A DNA stretch of 9,238 nt from NCBI GenBank assembly GCA_020846375.1, contig JADLDZ010000029.1, positions 1-9,238 of the forward strand, in the 5' to 3' direction. The position numbers and the translations under genes are program-made. This document shows, piece after piece, positions 1 to 5,797 of the stretch. The stretch's first letter is position 1; each line of letters opens with the position of its first letter. The notes below the pieces were generated by a model. That model saw only the letters and a list, made by a program, of their open reading frames with translations, did not search any database and was not told the DNA's origin. Source of the stretch: Nitrospirales bacterium (lineage in GTDB: Bacteria; Nitrospirota; Thermodesulfovibrionia; Thermodesulfovibrionales; Dissulfurispiraceae).

Positions 1-51
1 CCCCTCTGCAACGAGCAGCCGGTATCTCTCTATTTCACTTTCGCTATGCAT
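1..51 (-). CDS. Probable start of a further gene, cut by the window edge (possibly PAS-domain signalling protein)
   Basis: An ATG at 51-49 opens a frame that stays open for 17 codons to the window edge, reading MHSESEIERYRLLVAEG. A purine-rich GGAAAAG stands just before the ATG as a weak ribosome binding site. It starts 35 bases after the stop of the large DUF202 gene and on the same strand, so it could be the next operon member. The pattern E-x-x-RYRLLV-E resembles the lead-in helix of PAS domains in sensor kinases and diguanylate cyclases, but 17 residues are far too few to assign a family. The reading frame is what I see; the PAS idea is a guess. Confidence 0.4.
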   Translation of the reverse strand, partial: MHSESEIERYRLLVAEG

Positions 52-86
52 CTTTTCCGCGCCACGCAAACAAACACCTCCGGCAA

Positions 87-1724
87 TTACTCCTCTTCGC
101 CATGAAAGACGACCCTTTCCCAATCACTGGCAGGAATGCCGTAATCGGGGATGCTCATCTCCATATCGTGAGAGCAGTACGGGTACTGTTTCCGTACCCT
201 CTCAGCGGGCAGGTGCCAGGAGAGCCCGTCCGCGGTGAAAAGCAGCCCCGCCAGGATCAGTGTCCCGTTAAGAACAGTCCAGTACAGGGAGCTGACGCCG
301 AAAAATACCTGGAGGCCGATGCCCACCGCTGCAATGCTCATCCCCGTACGGATAAGCGCCATCCCGGTACGGGAGCGCGCCATCACGGTGCGGAGCCGGG
401 CCATCACATTCCGCCGTTCCGCCAGAACCGTCCTTTCGAGGGCAAGGCCGGTCGTGGCCCACACACCGGGAGAATGGAAGGCGCTCACCGGCGGCCTCGG
501 AGCGCACCGCTTCCCGGAGGGATCACCTTTACCTGCGAAGGGGAGGACAGCGTCCCATATACGGGGGGCCTTCTCGATCGCCCCTATCGCTTCAAGCCCC
601 CTCCTGCCGGCCCGGCGGCCGGGCAGATACCAGAAAAAGCCTTCCACTGCCATCAGGCAGCCGGTTCCGATCAGTGCTATGTCGAAAGCCATCCACGAAC
701 CGCTTTGGAACTGGCGCAGCAGTCCGATTCCCAGCCCGGCAAAAGCGATTCCCGAACGAGCAAAGGCGAGGCCCGTTCGCGCCTCTGCCATGAGAGTGCG
801 ATACCATGCCAGCGCCGTCCTCTCCTCCGCCATGTCCGTCCTGTCGCTCGCAAGGAACCGCCTTCTCATCACCGGGGAGAGCGAAGCCCAGCCGGCGCGG
901 AGCGCGTCCGCCCCCTTCACCACGGTGCTTCTCATAAAGACAGGATCATTGCCGGGCCGCGCCACTTCGAGGATCGTCGTCCCGCAGGTTGCCTCCGTCA
1001 GAACAAAATCGGTCCTCTTCCCGGAGGCATTGCGCGCAGGCAGATACCAGAGGAGGCCATCCGCGGCCATGACGATCCCGGCCGCAAGGAAGAGCGCCGC
1101 AAGAGAGGTGAGGAAGATTCCCCCGCTGAAGAACCTGATGAGGGAGAGGGCGATGGTGATGAAGGAAAGGCCGGTGCGCACGAAAGCGAGGCCTGTCCTC
1201 CCCTTTGCCAGGGCGGTGCGCCTGCAGGCAAACCGGGACCGCTGCTCCGCAAGGAAGTTCCTCACCTTTGCGAGAGGAGTCCTGCCCGCCGTGAGGGGAA
1301 ATTGCGGATTGATATCCTGGTTGTTCTCGATAATCCGGGCGAGATCGGAGGGAAGGGCGACAAGGAACTCTATTTCCTGTACGCCAAGAGCGTTCCGGAC
1401 ATCCTCGGTAACGGAGGGGTTGCCGGGATCACAGGCAATCACCTTCGCCTTCCCGTCCCTGAGGGAAAGGGGAGCCCACAGCGCGGCCTTTAATCTCTCC
1501 CCGTCCACCCTCCGGAGGGCCTCCCGGGACAGGATGATCCCTTCATCGTACTCTACAAAGGGACAGCCATAATACTCCGAAAGGCAAAAGAGCAGCTCCT
1601 GCTTCGGGATGCCTGCTTCACCACCAGGAGGGGGCAGGGGGCGTTCGTGATGACGCGCTCTGCAGTGCTCCCCAGAAGCGCCATGTCCACCCCCCTGCCA
1701 GCCGCGGCTCTCCATTACGACCAA
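87..1724 (-). CDS. GspE-N/MshEN-like domain fused to three DUF202-like membrane units
   Basis: The frame gives 545 residues if read from the TTG at 1724, or 542 from the ATG at 1715. Residues 1-37 are the out-of-frame remains of a universal stress protein and probably do not form a native fold. Residues about 38-135 resemble the N-terminal domain of type II secretion/pilus ATPases (GspE-N/MshEN: LSEYYGCPFVEYDE, then ACDPGNPSVTEDVR); some MshEN domains bind cyclic di-GMP. Three DUF202/YidH-like units follow at about 147-229, 294-369 and 430-507. Each has an arginine-rich amphipathic helix, two hydrophobic segments and an end like DGL-x-WYLP. No signal peptide is visible. It is the last recognisable member of the usp-tauE operon. 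Translation may rely on re-initiation at TTG or ATG just after the TGA at 1725-1727; neither start has a strong ribosome binding site. I know no biochemical role for this architecture. The domain core is well supported; the true N-terminus is not. Confidence 0.7.
   Translation of the reverse strand: MVVMESRGWQGGGHGASGEHCRARHHERPLPPPGGEAGIPKQELLFCLSEYYGCPFVEYDEGIILSREALRRVDGERLKAALWAPLSLRDGKAKVIACDPGNPSVTEDVRNALGVQEIEFLVALPSDLARIIENNQDINPQFPLTAGRTPLAKVRNFLAEQRSRFACRRTALAKGRTGLAFVRTGLSFITIALSLIRFFSGGIFLTSLAALFLAAGIVMAADGLLWYLPARNASGKRTDFVLTEATCGTTILEVARPGNDPVFMRSTVVKGADALRAGWASLSPVMRRRFLASDRTDMAEERTALAWYRTLMAEARTGLAFARSGIAFAGLGIGLLRQFQSGSWMAFDIALIGTGCLMAVEGFFWYLPGRRAGRRGLEAIGAIEKAPRIWDAVLPFAGKGDPSGKRCAPRPPVSAFHSPGVWATTGLALERTVLAERRNVMARLRTVMARSRTGMALIRTGMSIAAVGIGLQVFFGVSSLYWTVLNGTLILAGLLFTADGLSWHLPAERVRKQYPYCSHDMEMSIPDYGIPASDWERVVFHGEEE
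204..1286 (-). repeat. Three diverged copies of a DUF202-like coding unit with 21-base internal periodicity
   Basis: Unit 1 lies at about 1286-1038, unit 2 at 845-618 and unit 3 at 437-204. Within each unit's leading helix an arginine recurs every seven residues. With residue 1 at base 1724, these are R148, 155, 162, 169, 176 and 183 in unit 1; R295, 302, 309, 316 and 323 in unit 2; and R431, 438, 445, 452 and 459 in unit 3. The heptad consensus is roughly x-R-T-x-L/M-A-x, so the DNA repeats with a 21-base period. The copies are clearly diverged, which points to old internal duplication rather than a recent event or an assembly artefact. Confidence 0.75.
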
Positions 1725-1832
1725 TCAGCTCTTCAGCATGCGCACGGCCTCGACGCTTCCTTCCGCCGACGCGACAGGAACCGCACCGTGCCGCTCCGGC
1801 AGGGCATCCATCCTTTCGTCTTCCGTATGCAT
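1616..1832 (-). pseudogene. Broken universal stress protein (UspA-fold) segment, C-terminal half
   Basis: An ATG at 1832-1830 overlaps the stop of the TIGR02186 gene by one base (TGATG), the usual sign of translational coupling. It reads 35 codons, including VPVASAEGSVEAVRMLKS, then meets TGA at 1727-1725. The same frame continues as LVVMESRGWQG, the beta-4 strand and phosphate-loop region of UspA proteins. After a run of six G (1695-1690) the homology moves to another frame, reading VDMALLGSTAERVITNAPCP then LLVVK, the typical UspA C-terminus. Downstream, the GspE-N-like domain is back in the first frame. So one nonsense codon and two frame changes separate recognisable parts of one domain. 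The beta-1 to beta-2 half seems absent. A coupled small peptide of 35 residues (1832-1725) could still be made. Sequencing error in the G run is possible but would not explain the TGA or the second frame change. Confidence 0.6.
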
Positions 1833-2620
1833 CAGTGGGCCCCTCCTCCTTTTCTGAAAACCATGCCCACGCCGAAGCCCGCCCCGAGGGCCGCAAGGAT
1901 GGAGAGCAGGCCGTACACCCCTCCATGGTCCTTTGCCATGCCCGCCAGACGTTTTACCAGCCCCACCTGCTCGACAGACACCTTGGTCTCGGCTGTTTCC
2001 ACCACCCTGCCGCCCTTTACCGCATAGACGGTCACCGTATAGACACCCGGCTGCGCCTGGTAGGGCCACTGGGTAAGGATATAGTAGTTCTTCTTTCCGT
2101 TTTCATTCCGCACCAGTATCTTGCCGATCGAGGCGGCATAGAGCCCGGAATGCTCCTGGAAACGCACGAATTCGCCGAACCACCGCTCCTTCTCCGCATC
2201 GTCGGCAACAGGGCTCATCTTCACTTGGCGTGCGAGGGCATCGTACCCAAGGACATACTTTTCCCTCTCCCCTTTGTTCACGATCGCACCAAGGTCGCCT
2301 GTACTGTGAAGGGCATAGAGATGGGGAGCCTCTTCGAGATGCAGCGATCCCACGTTCATCCAGAGGAACCCGGCCTGTTTCCCTTTTTTCTTCAGGGTCT
2401 GGCTCCCGTCCGGCGAGGCGATCTTGATGATGAGATCGCAGCCGGAGTCCGCAGAGCCCCTCACACTTACCGAGCTCCCATGGTAAAAGAAACCGATGGT
2501 GATCCTGTCGTGGTTGGCCGTCGCCGTCAGTTCCGCCGACACCCCTCGCGGAAGCAGGCCCACCGCGGCCAGGGCACCGCAGAGAGTCAGCAGGCGGAAC
2601 AATGGATTCAGGTATCTCAT
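1832..2620 (-). CDS. TIGR02186-family (Alph_Pro_TM) membrane-anchored extracytoplasmic protein
   Basis: The protein has 262 residues. Residues 1-29 form a signal peptide with a hydrophobic core (LLTLCGALAAVGLL) and a likely cut after VSA. The middle is a beta-rich extracytoplasmic domain with GFFYHGSSVSVRG, DLIIKIASPDG and FLWMNVGSLHLEEAP, all features of the TIGR02186/PF09608 family as I recall it. A single membrane helix lies at about 233-255, followed by a short basic tail (FRKGGGAH). Most of the protein should therefore face the periplasm. The ATG at 2620 shares its A with the TGA of the tauE-like gene (TGATG), so the two are translationally coupled, and its own stop overlaps the next start in the same way. 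In other genomes this family is commonly found beside TauE/SafE permeases, which suggests an accessory role in the same transport process. The molecular function is unknown. Confidence 0.8.
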   Translation of the reverse strand: MRYLNPLFRLLTLCGALAAVGLLPRGVSAELTATANHDRITIGFFYHGSSVSVRGSADSGCDLIIKIASPDGSQTLKKKGKQAGFLWMNVGSLHLEEAPHLYALHSTGDLGAIVNKGEREKYVLGYDALARQVKMSPVADDAEKERWFGEFVRFQEHSGLYAASIGKILVRNENGKKNYYILTQWPYQAQPGVYTVTVYAVKGGRVVETAETKVSVEQVGLVKRLAGMAKDHGGVYGLLSILAALGAGFGVGMVFRKGGGAH

Positions 2621-3537
2621 CAGTGTCCTCCCGATCGTCCCAGGAGCAGGGGCGGCGTCATGGTGAGCTCGAAGATGATCCTGACCGTGACCGCCAGTAC
2701 AATGCATGCCAGAATGATCTTGAGCTGCTCCCCTTTGAGCTTCCTGCCGAAGATGGCACCTATCTGGGCCCCGAACGTGGAGCCGATGAGGAGCAGTACG
2801 GCGAGGATGAAATCCACGTTGTGGTTCGTATACGCCTGGAGAAAGGTCACTTCGATGCAGTTGAACAGTATCTGGAAGAGGCTGGTGCCCACCACCACAT
2901 GCATGGGCATCCTCAGGATATACACCATTACCGGCACCATGAGAAAGCCGCCTCCCACCCCCATGACCGCGGCAAGGATGCCCACAAACCCACCGAAGAA
3001 GAGAGGGACCAGCACGGAATGGGTTACGCCCGATTTTTCGAAGCGGGTCTGCAGGGGAAGCGCCCGGAGGAACCGCGCAAGTCCGGATTCCTCCCCCGGT
3101 TCCGCCGTGTCCGTCCTCTTCTTTCTCATGCTCTGGAGGCTCTCGACGAACATATAGCTCCCGACGATCCCGAGCATGAGCACATAGGTCATCTTGATCA
3201 CAAAATCGGCATTGCCCATGGCATTGAGCACCTTGATCCCCTGGACGCCGATGAGTCCTCCGACAAAGCCGCCGGCGAGGAGGTACAGCCCCATCTTGAA
3301 ATCCACGTTCCCTACCTTCCAGTGTGCATAGGTGCCGGAGGTTGATGCCGCTACGATCTGGTTCGAATCCGTTGCCGCGGCGACCGTCGAGGGGATGCCG
3401 AACATGATCAGGAGGGGCGTCATCAGAAAACCTCCCCCCACTCCGAAAAGCCCTGAAAGAAGTCCCACCGCAAGGCCGAGCCCCACAGGAATAAGTATAT
3501 TGATACTGGTTAAAGCCACCGGCAAATACAGGTACAT
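2620..3537 (-). CDS. TauE/SafE (TSUP) family anion permease
   Basis: The protein has 305 residues and is rich in membrane segments, with the internal duplication typical of the TSUP family. The first half carries FGVGGGFLMTP at residues 31-41 and the second half MGVGGGFLMVP at 192-202. A polar cytoplasmic loop (about 136-170, containing KKRTDTAEPGEE) joins the halves. Family members move sulfite, sulfoacetate and other organosulfur anions, often outward; the substrate here cannot be read from the sequence. The start at 3537 is supported by AGGAGG at 3547-3542, four bases before the ATG. The gene follows the UspA-fold gene after 36 bases and overlaps the TIGR02186 gene by one base, so it belongs to one operon. 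I give no symbol because tauE, safE and cysZ-like uses overlap. Confidence 0.9.
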   Translation of the reverse strand: MYLYLPVALTSINILIPVGLGLAVGLLSGLFGVGGGFLMTPLLIMFGIPSTVAAATDSNQIVAASTSGTYAHWKVGNVDFKMGLYLLAGGFVGGLIGVQGIKVLNAMGNADFVIKMTYVLMLGIVGSYMFVESLQSMRKKRTDTAEPGEESGLARFLRALPLQTRFEKSGVTHSVLVPLFFGGFVGILAAVMGVGGGFLMVPVMVYILRMPMHVVVGTSLFQILFNCIEVTFLQAYTNHNVDFILAVLLLIGSTFGAQIGAIFGRKLKGEQLKIILACIVLAVTVRIIFELTMTPPLLLGRSGGH

Positions 3538-3573
3538 GAATCCTCCTCTTCGCTGTCTTTCTCTCGCTTCTTC

Positions 3574-4065
3574 TCAGGCGGCATAACTTCCCTTGGCCAT
3601 GGTGACGATCGGCCTCGATGCAGTCCTCACGAGACGGTTCAGTTCCTTCGCCTTTATCGCGCCGTCGGTGGTGACGGTGGGGCTCAGCAGGACCATGTCG
3701 ATGTTCGTGTTCTGTTTCAGGATGTTTTTTATCGCGGAGACGACATCCATGGCAGCGGAGCTGAAATCGACCGTGATCCCCGCTTCGCTGCATTTCTGCT
3801 GCAAGAGGGCGATCTTCTCTTCATAGCTCTCCCGGTTCCTCCGGTAGTCATCCGCTATCATCTCCCGTGCGGTCTTGTGCTCGTTGGCCTCGGCAAAGGC
3901 GACCACCGTCATCATATCCCCGATTTTTTCCATTACTTTCCTTTTGTAGATCATCAAGACGGAGATGCCGTCGCTCATGACCTTCGCAAGGTCCATTGCA
4001 TACGAAAAACCCTCACCAAACTTCTCATTGTGATAGGTGACAAACAAGAGTTGCTTCTTTCTCAT
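3574..4065 (-). CDS. UspA-fold (universal stress protein-like) cytoplasmic protein
   Basis: The protein has 163 residues from the ATG at 4065. The order of segments matches the UspA alpha/beta fold: beta-1 QLLFVTYHN (5-13), beta-2 ISVLMIY (34-40), a long charged helix region (about 60-95), beta-3 ITVDFSSA (97-104), beta-4 IDMVLLSPT (122-130) and beta-5 RPIVTMAK (151-158). The G-x2-G-x9-G-S/T nucleotide loop of ATP-binding members is missing; SPTVTTDGAIKAKEL stands in its place. It probably acts as a non-ATP-binding sensor or partner protein. A longer frame upstream, to 4128, would run through the sigma-54 promoter, so the start at 4065 is preferred. It is the first gene of the sigma-54-controlled operon. 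Confidence 0.75.
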   Translation of the reverse strand: MRKKQLLFVTYHNEKFGEGFSYAMDLAKVMSDGISVLMIYKRKVMEKIGDMMTVVAFAEANEHKTAREMIADDYRRNRESYEEKIALLQQKCSEAGITVDFSSAAMDVVSAIKNILKQNTNIDMVLLSPTVTTDGAIKAKELNRLVRTASRPIVTMAKGSYAA

Positions 4066-4070
4066 TTCCC

Positions 4071-4075
4071 CCTCC
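4071..4075 (-). promoter_or_regulatory. Ribosome binding site that fixes the UspA-fold gene start
   Basis: GGAGG lies five bases before the ATG at 4065. This strong site, placed downstream of the predicted sigma-54 transcription start near 4090, favours the ATG at 4065 over the longer frame. Confidence 0.75.
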
Positions 4076-4100
4076 GTTTTTTTTGCTTCACCATACATAA

Positions 4101-4116
4101 AGCAAAAACGATGCCA
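4101..4116 (-). promoter_or_regulatory. Sigma-54 (-24/-12) promoter for the usp-tauE operon
   Basis: On the minus strand the sequence reads TGGCATCGTTTTTGCT. The GG at 4115-4114 and the GC at 4103-4102 are separated by exactly ten bases, the required spacing of RpoN promoters. It differs little from the consensus TGGCAC-N5-TTGCW. Transcription would begin around 4090, giving a leader of about 25 bases that includes the ribosome binding site. The neighbouring response regulator carries the GAFTGA motif needed to activate such a promoter. A perfect TATAAT hexamer sits directly upstream (4123-4118) but I found no matching -35, so a housekeeping promoter here is less likely though not excluded. 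Confidence 0.75.
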
Positions 4117-4444
4117 CATTATATGCATTTGTAATTATTGGATATTATCAAAAATATAAGGAAGGCTTTGTTTCAAATCCGGACAGTGCTGAACACTCTG
4201 CCCCTCCGTCTGCAAAAAAGACAGGAAAAAGGGGCGGGGAGTGCCCTGCTGCCCTCCGCACAGGAGAAAGGCGAAGAAGAAAAGGCTGCTGTCGGTCCGG
4301 AGACGTTCAAAGATGAAACAGAGTAAAGAGGAATGAAGAGAGACAGGGAGAACTATCGGAGAGATTTTTCGAAGTGCCGGTGCTCCGCTCCGGAATCGAT
4401 GGAGCGCTGCACCTCGCGGGCATCAAAAAGAGAGGAGCGAAGGG
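4117..4444 (-). promoter_or_regulatory. Regulatory gap between response regulator and usp-tauE operon
   Basis: These 328 bases hold no gene I can support. The part near the promoter (4117-4160) is AT-rich, unlike the GC-rich surroundings. It contains a site one mismatch from the IHF consensus at 4146-4158 (TATCAA-N4-ATA on the plus strand). Farther upstream are two short dyads: TTTG-TTT-CAAA at 4167-4177 and AGTG-CTGAA-CACT at 4185-4197. Their centres are 19 bases apart, and they lie about 80-110 bases upstream of the predicted start. This order (dyads, bendable DNA, -24/-12 promoter) is how enhancer-dependent promoters are built. The dyads are short and could be chance. I see no convincing terminator for the response regulator. 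Confidence 0.4.
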
Positions 4445-5797
4445 TCAGCGCTGTTCGTCCGTGATCAGGCCCTCTTTCAGTATCCTCCACAGGCTCGTCC
4501 GCGAGATGCCCAGAAGCTCCGCCGCCTTCGATTTGTTGCCCCCCACCATCTCCACCACCTTTTCCGCATACTCCCTGTTCAATTCGTCGATTGTCTTGAT
4601 CCTGTCGGGCTCGATGGTCTCGATCTGGTACAGGGCAAGACTCTGGGGAAGGCTTTCAGGGGTGAGCAGTGCGCTCTTTTCGAGGATCACGGCCCTCTCG
4701 ATGATATTCTCGAGCTCACGCACATTCCCGGGGAAGCTGTAGTGGAGGAGGATATCCATCGACTGCTTCGAGAAGCCGGTGATTCGCTTGTTCGATTTCG
4801 GAAGGTGCTTCCGGAGGAAATGCGTGCTGAGGGGCTCGATATCCTCCCTTCTGTCCCGCAGGGGTGGAATGAAGATCTCCATGATATTCAGCCGGTAGTA
4901 GAGGTCCTCCCTGAACTTCCCCTCTGCGATGAGCTTCTTCACCCGCTGGTTCGTGGCCGCGATAAAGCGCACATCCACCCTGATGGGCCGTGTTCCCCCC
5001 ACCCGGTAGAACTCCCCCTCCTCGATCACCTTGAGAAGCTTTGCCTGGAGGTTGGTGGCCATTTCCGCGATCTCATCGAGAAAAAGGGTGCCGGTATCGG
5101 CGATCTCCACCAGACCCTGCTTCGTCCTGACCGCCCCGGTGAAAGCGCCCTTTTCGTGGCCGAAAAGCTCGCTGGCGAGAAGCTCTTCGGTGAGCGTCGC
5201 ACAGTTGATGGAGAGGAAGGGCATGTTCTGCCTCCGGCTGGTGAAGTGGATGATCTTGGCCAGAAGGCTCTTTCCCACGCCCGTCTCACCGGAGAGGAGG
5301 ATGTTGCAGTCGGAATCATGGATCCCTTCGATGACCTCCAGGATTTTCAGCATGCTCCCGCTCCGGGCGATGATGGAGACGTTCCTGTTCATGCCGAAGT
5401 AGGCCTTGAGAGCGACGTTCTCCTTCCTGAGGAGCTTCCGCTCATGGATATTCTTCACCTTGATGATCAGCTCGTCCAGGTCGAACGGCTTGGTGATGTA
5501 TTCGTAGGCTCCCTTCTTTATGGCCTCCACGGCAGAGCCGATGCTCCCGTACCCGGTGATCACCAGCACCTCGATCTCCGGGTGCTTCTCCTTGACCTTC
5601 CCGAGGAGCTCGATGCCGCTCATTTCGGGCATTTTTATATCGGTGATCAAGACGTCGAAATGGTCGCCTTCCACCCGGTCGAGCGCCTCCCGGCCGTTCC
5701 GGGCGCCCACCACCTCATACCCCTCCTTCTTGAGGGTGTACACCAGGTGTTTCAGCGTGATCTCTTCGTCCTCGGCGATCAGGATCTTAAAGCCCAT
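4445..5797 (-). CDS. NtrC-family sigma-54-dependent response regulator
   Basis: The protein has 450 residues with the complete three-part NtrC plan. The receiver domain (about 3-118) has the acidic pair E9-D10, phospho-acceptor D53 in ITDIKMPEMSG, T81 and K103. The AAA+ domain (about 140-370) has Walker A GETGVGKS at 170-177, the sigma-54 contact loop GAFTGA at 217-222, Walker B GTLFLDE at 236-242, and arginines in FREDLYYRLN. The C-terminus is a Fis-type helix-turn-helix, NKSKAAELLGISRTSLWRIL at 421-440. All catalytic elements are present, so it should be an active enhancer-binding protein. The ATG at 5797 lies inside the kinase gene, overlapping it by 11 bases, with GGGGAGG shortly upstream. 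The longer frame to 5971 is rejected because it runs through kinase code. Its likely target is the sigma-54 promoter at 4116-4101. I see no evidence that assigns it to a named subfamily. Confidence 0.95.
   Translation of the reverse strand: MGFKILIAEDEEITLKHLVYTLKKEGYEVVGARNGREALDRVEGDHFDVLITDIKMPEMSGIELLGKVKEKHPEIEVLVITGYGSIGSAVEAIKKGAYEYITKPFDLDELIIKVKNIHERKLLRKENVALKAYFGMNRNVSIIARSGSMLKILEVIEGIHDSDCNILLSGETGVGKSLLAKIIHFTSRRQNMPFLSINCATLTEELLASELFGHEKGAFTGAVRTKQGLVEIADTGTLFLDEIAEMATNLQAKLLKVIEEGEFYRVGGTRPIRVDVRFIAATNQRVKKLIAEGKFREDLYYRLNIMEIFIPPLRDRREDIEPLSTHFLRKHLPKSNKRITGFSKQSMDILLHYSFPGNVRELENIIERAVILEKSALLTPESLPQSLALYQIETIEPDRIKTIDELNREYAEKVVEMVGGNKSKAAELLGISRTSLWRILKEGLITDEQR

Noticed and set aside
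102..1572. Two long plus-strand open frames (over 440 codons each) opposite the DUF202 gene
   Set aside because: They lie antisense to a gene with recognisable domains, are dominated by R, P, A, G and S, and show no family motif. They arise from GC-rich codon bias and the 21-base repeat.
1690..1695. Programmed ribosomal frameshift at the six-G run
   Set aside because: The shift needed is +1 rather than the common -1, and a second shift back would be required about 70 bases later. Indel mutations explain the pattern better.
1725..1727. TGA read as selenocysteine inside the Usp segment
   Set aside because: UspA proteins have no selenocysteine at this place, I see no obvious SECIS hairpin next to it, and the segment has further frame breaks. 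A nonsense mutation is simpler.
1832..3793. A 653-codon minus-strand frame running through the permease gene into the TIGR02186 gene
   Set aside because: Only the part from the ATG at 2620 encodes a recognisable protein. Upstream, the same strand encodes the TauE-like permease in another frame with good TSUP motifs.
4118..4123. TATAAT as a housekeeping promoter of the usp-tauE operon
   Set aside because: No -35 box is found at usable spacing, and the sigma-54 site directly downstream is a far better match. It is kept only as a remote alternative.
4138..4326. Plus-strand frame of 62 codons in the regulatory gap
   Set aside because: It starts at TTG, has no ribosome binding site, runs against all neighbours and overlaps the probable enhancer region. 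The protein matches nothing I recognise.
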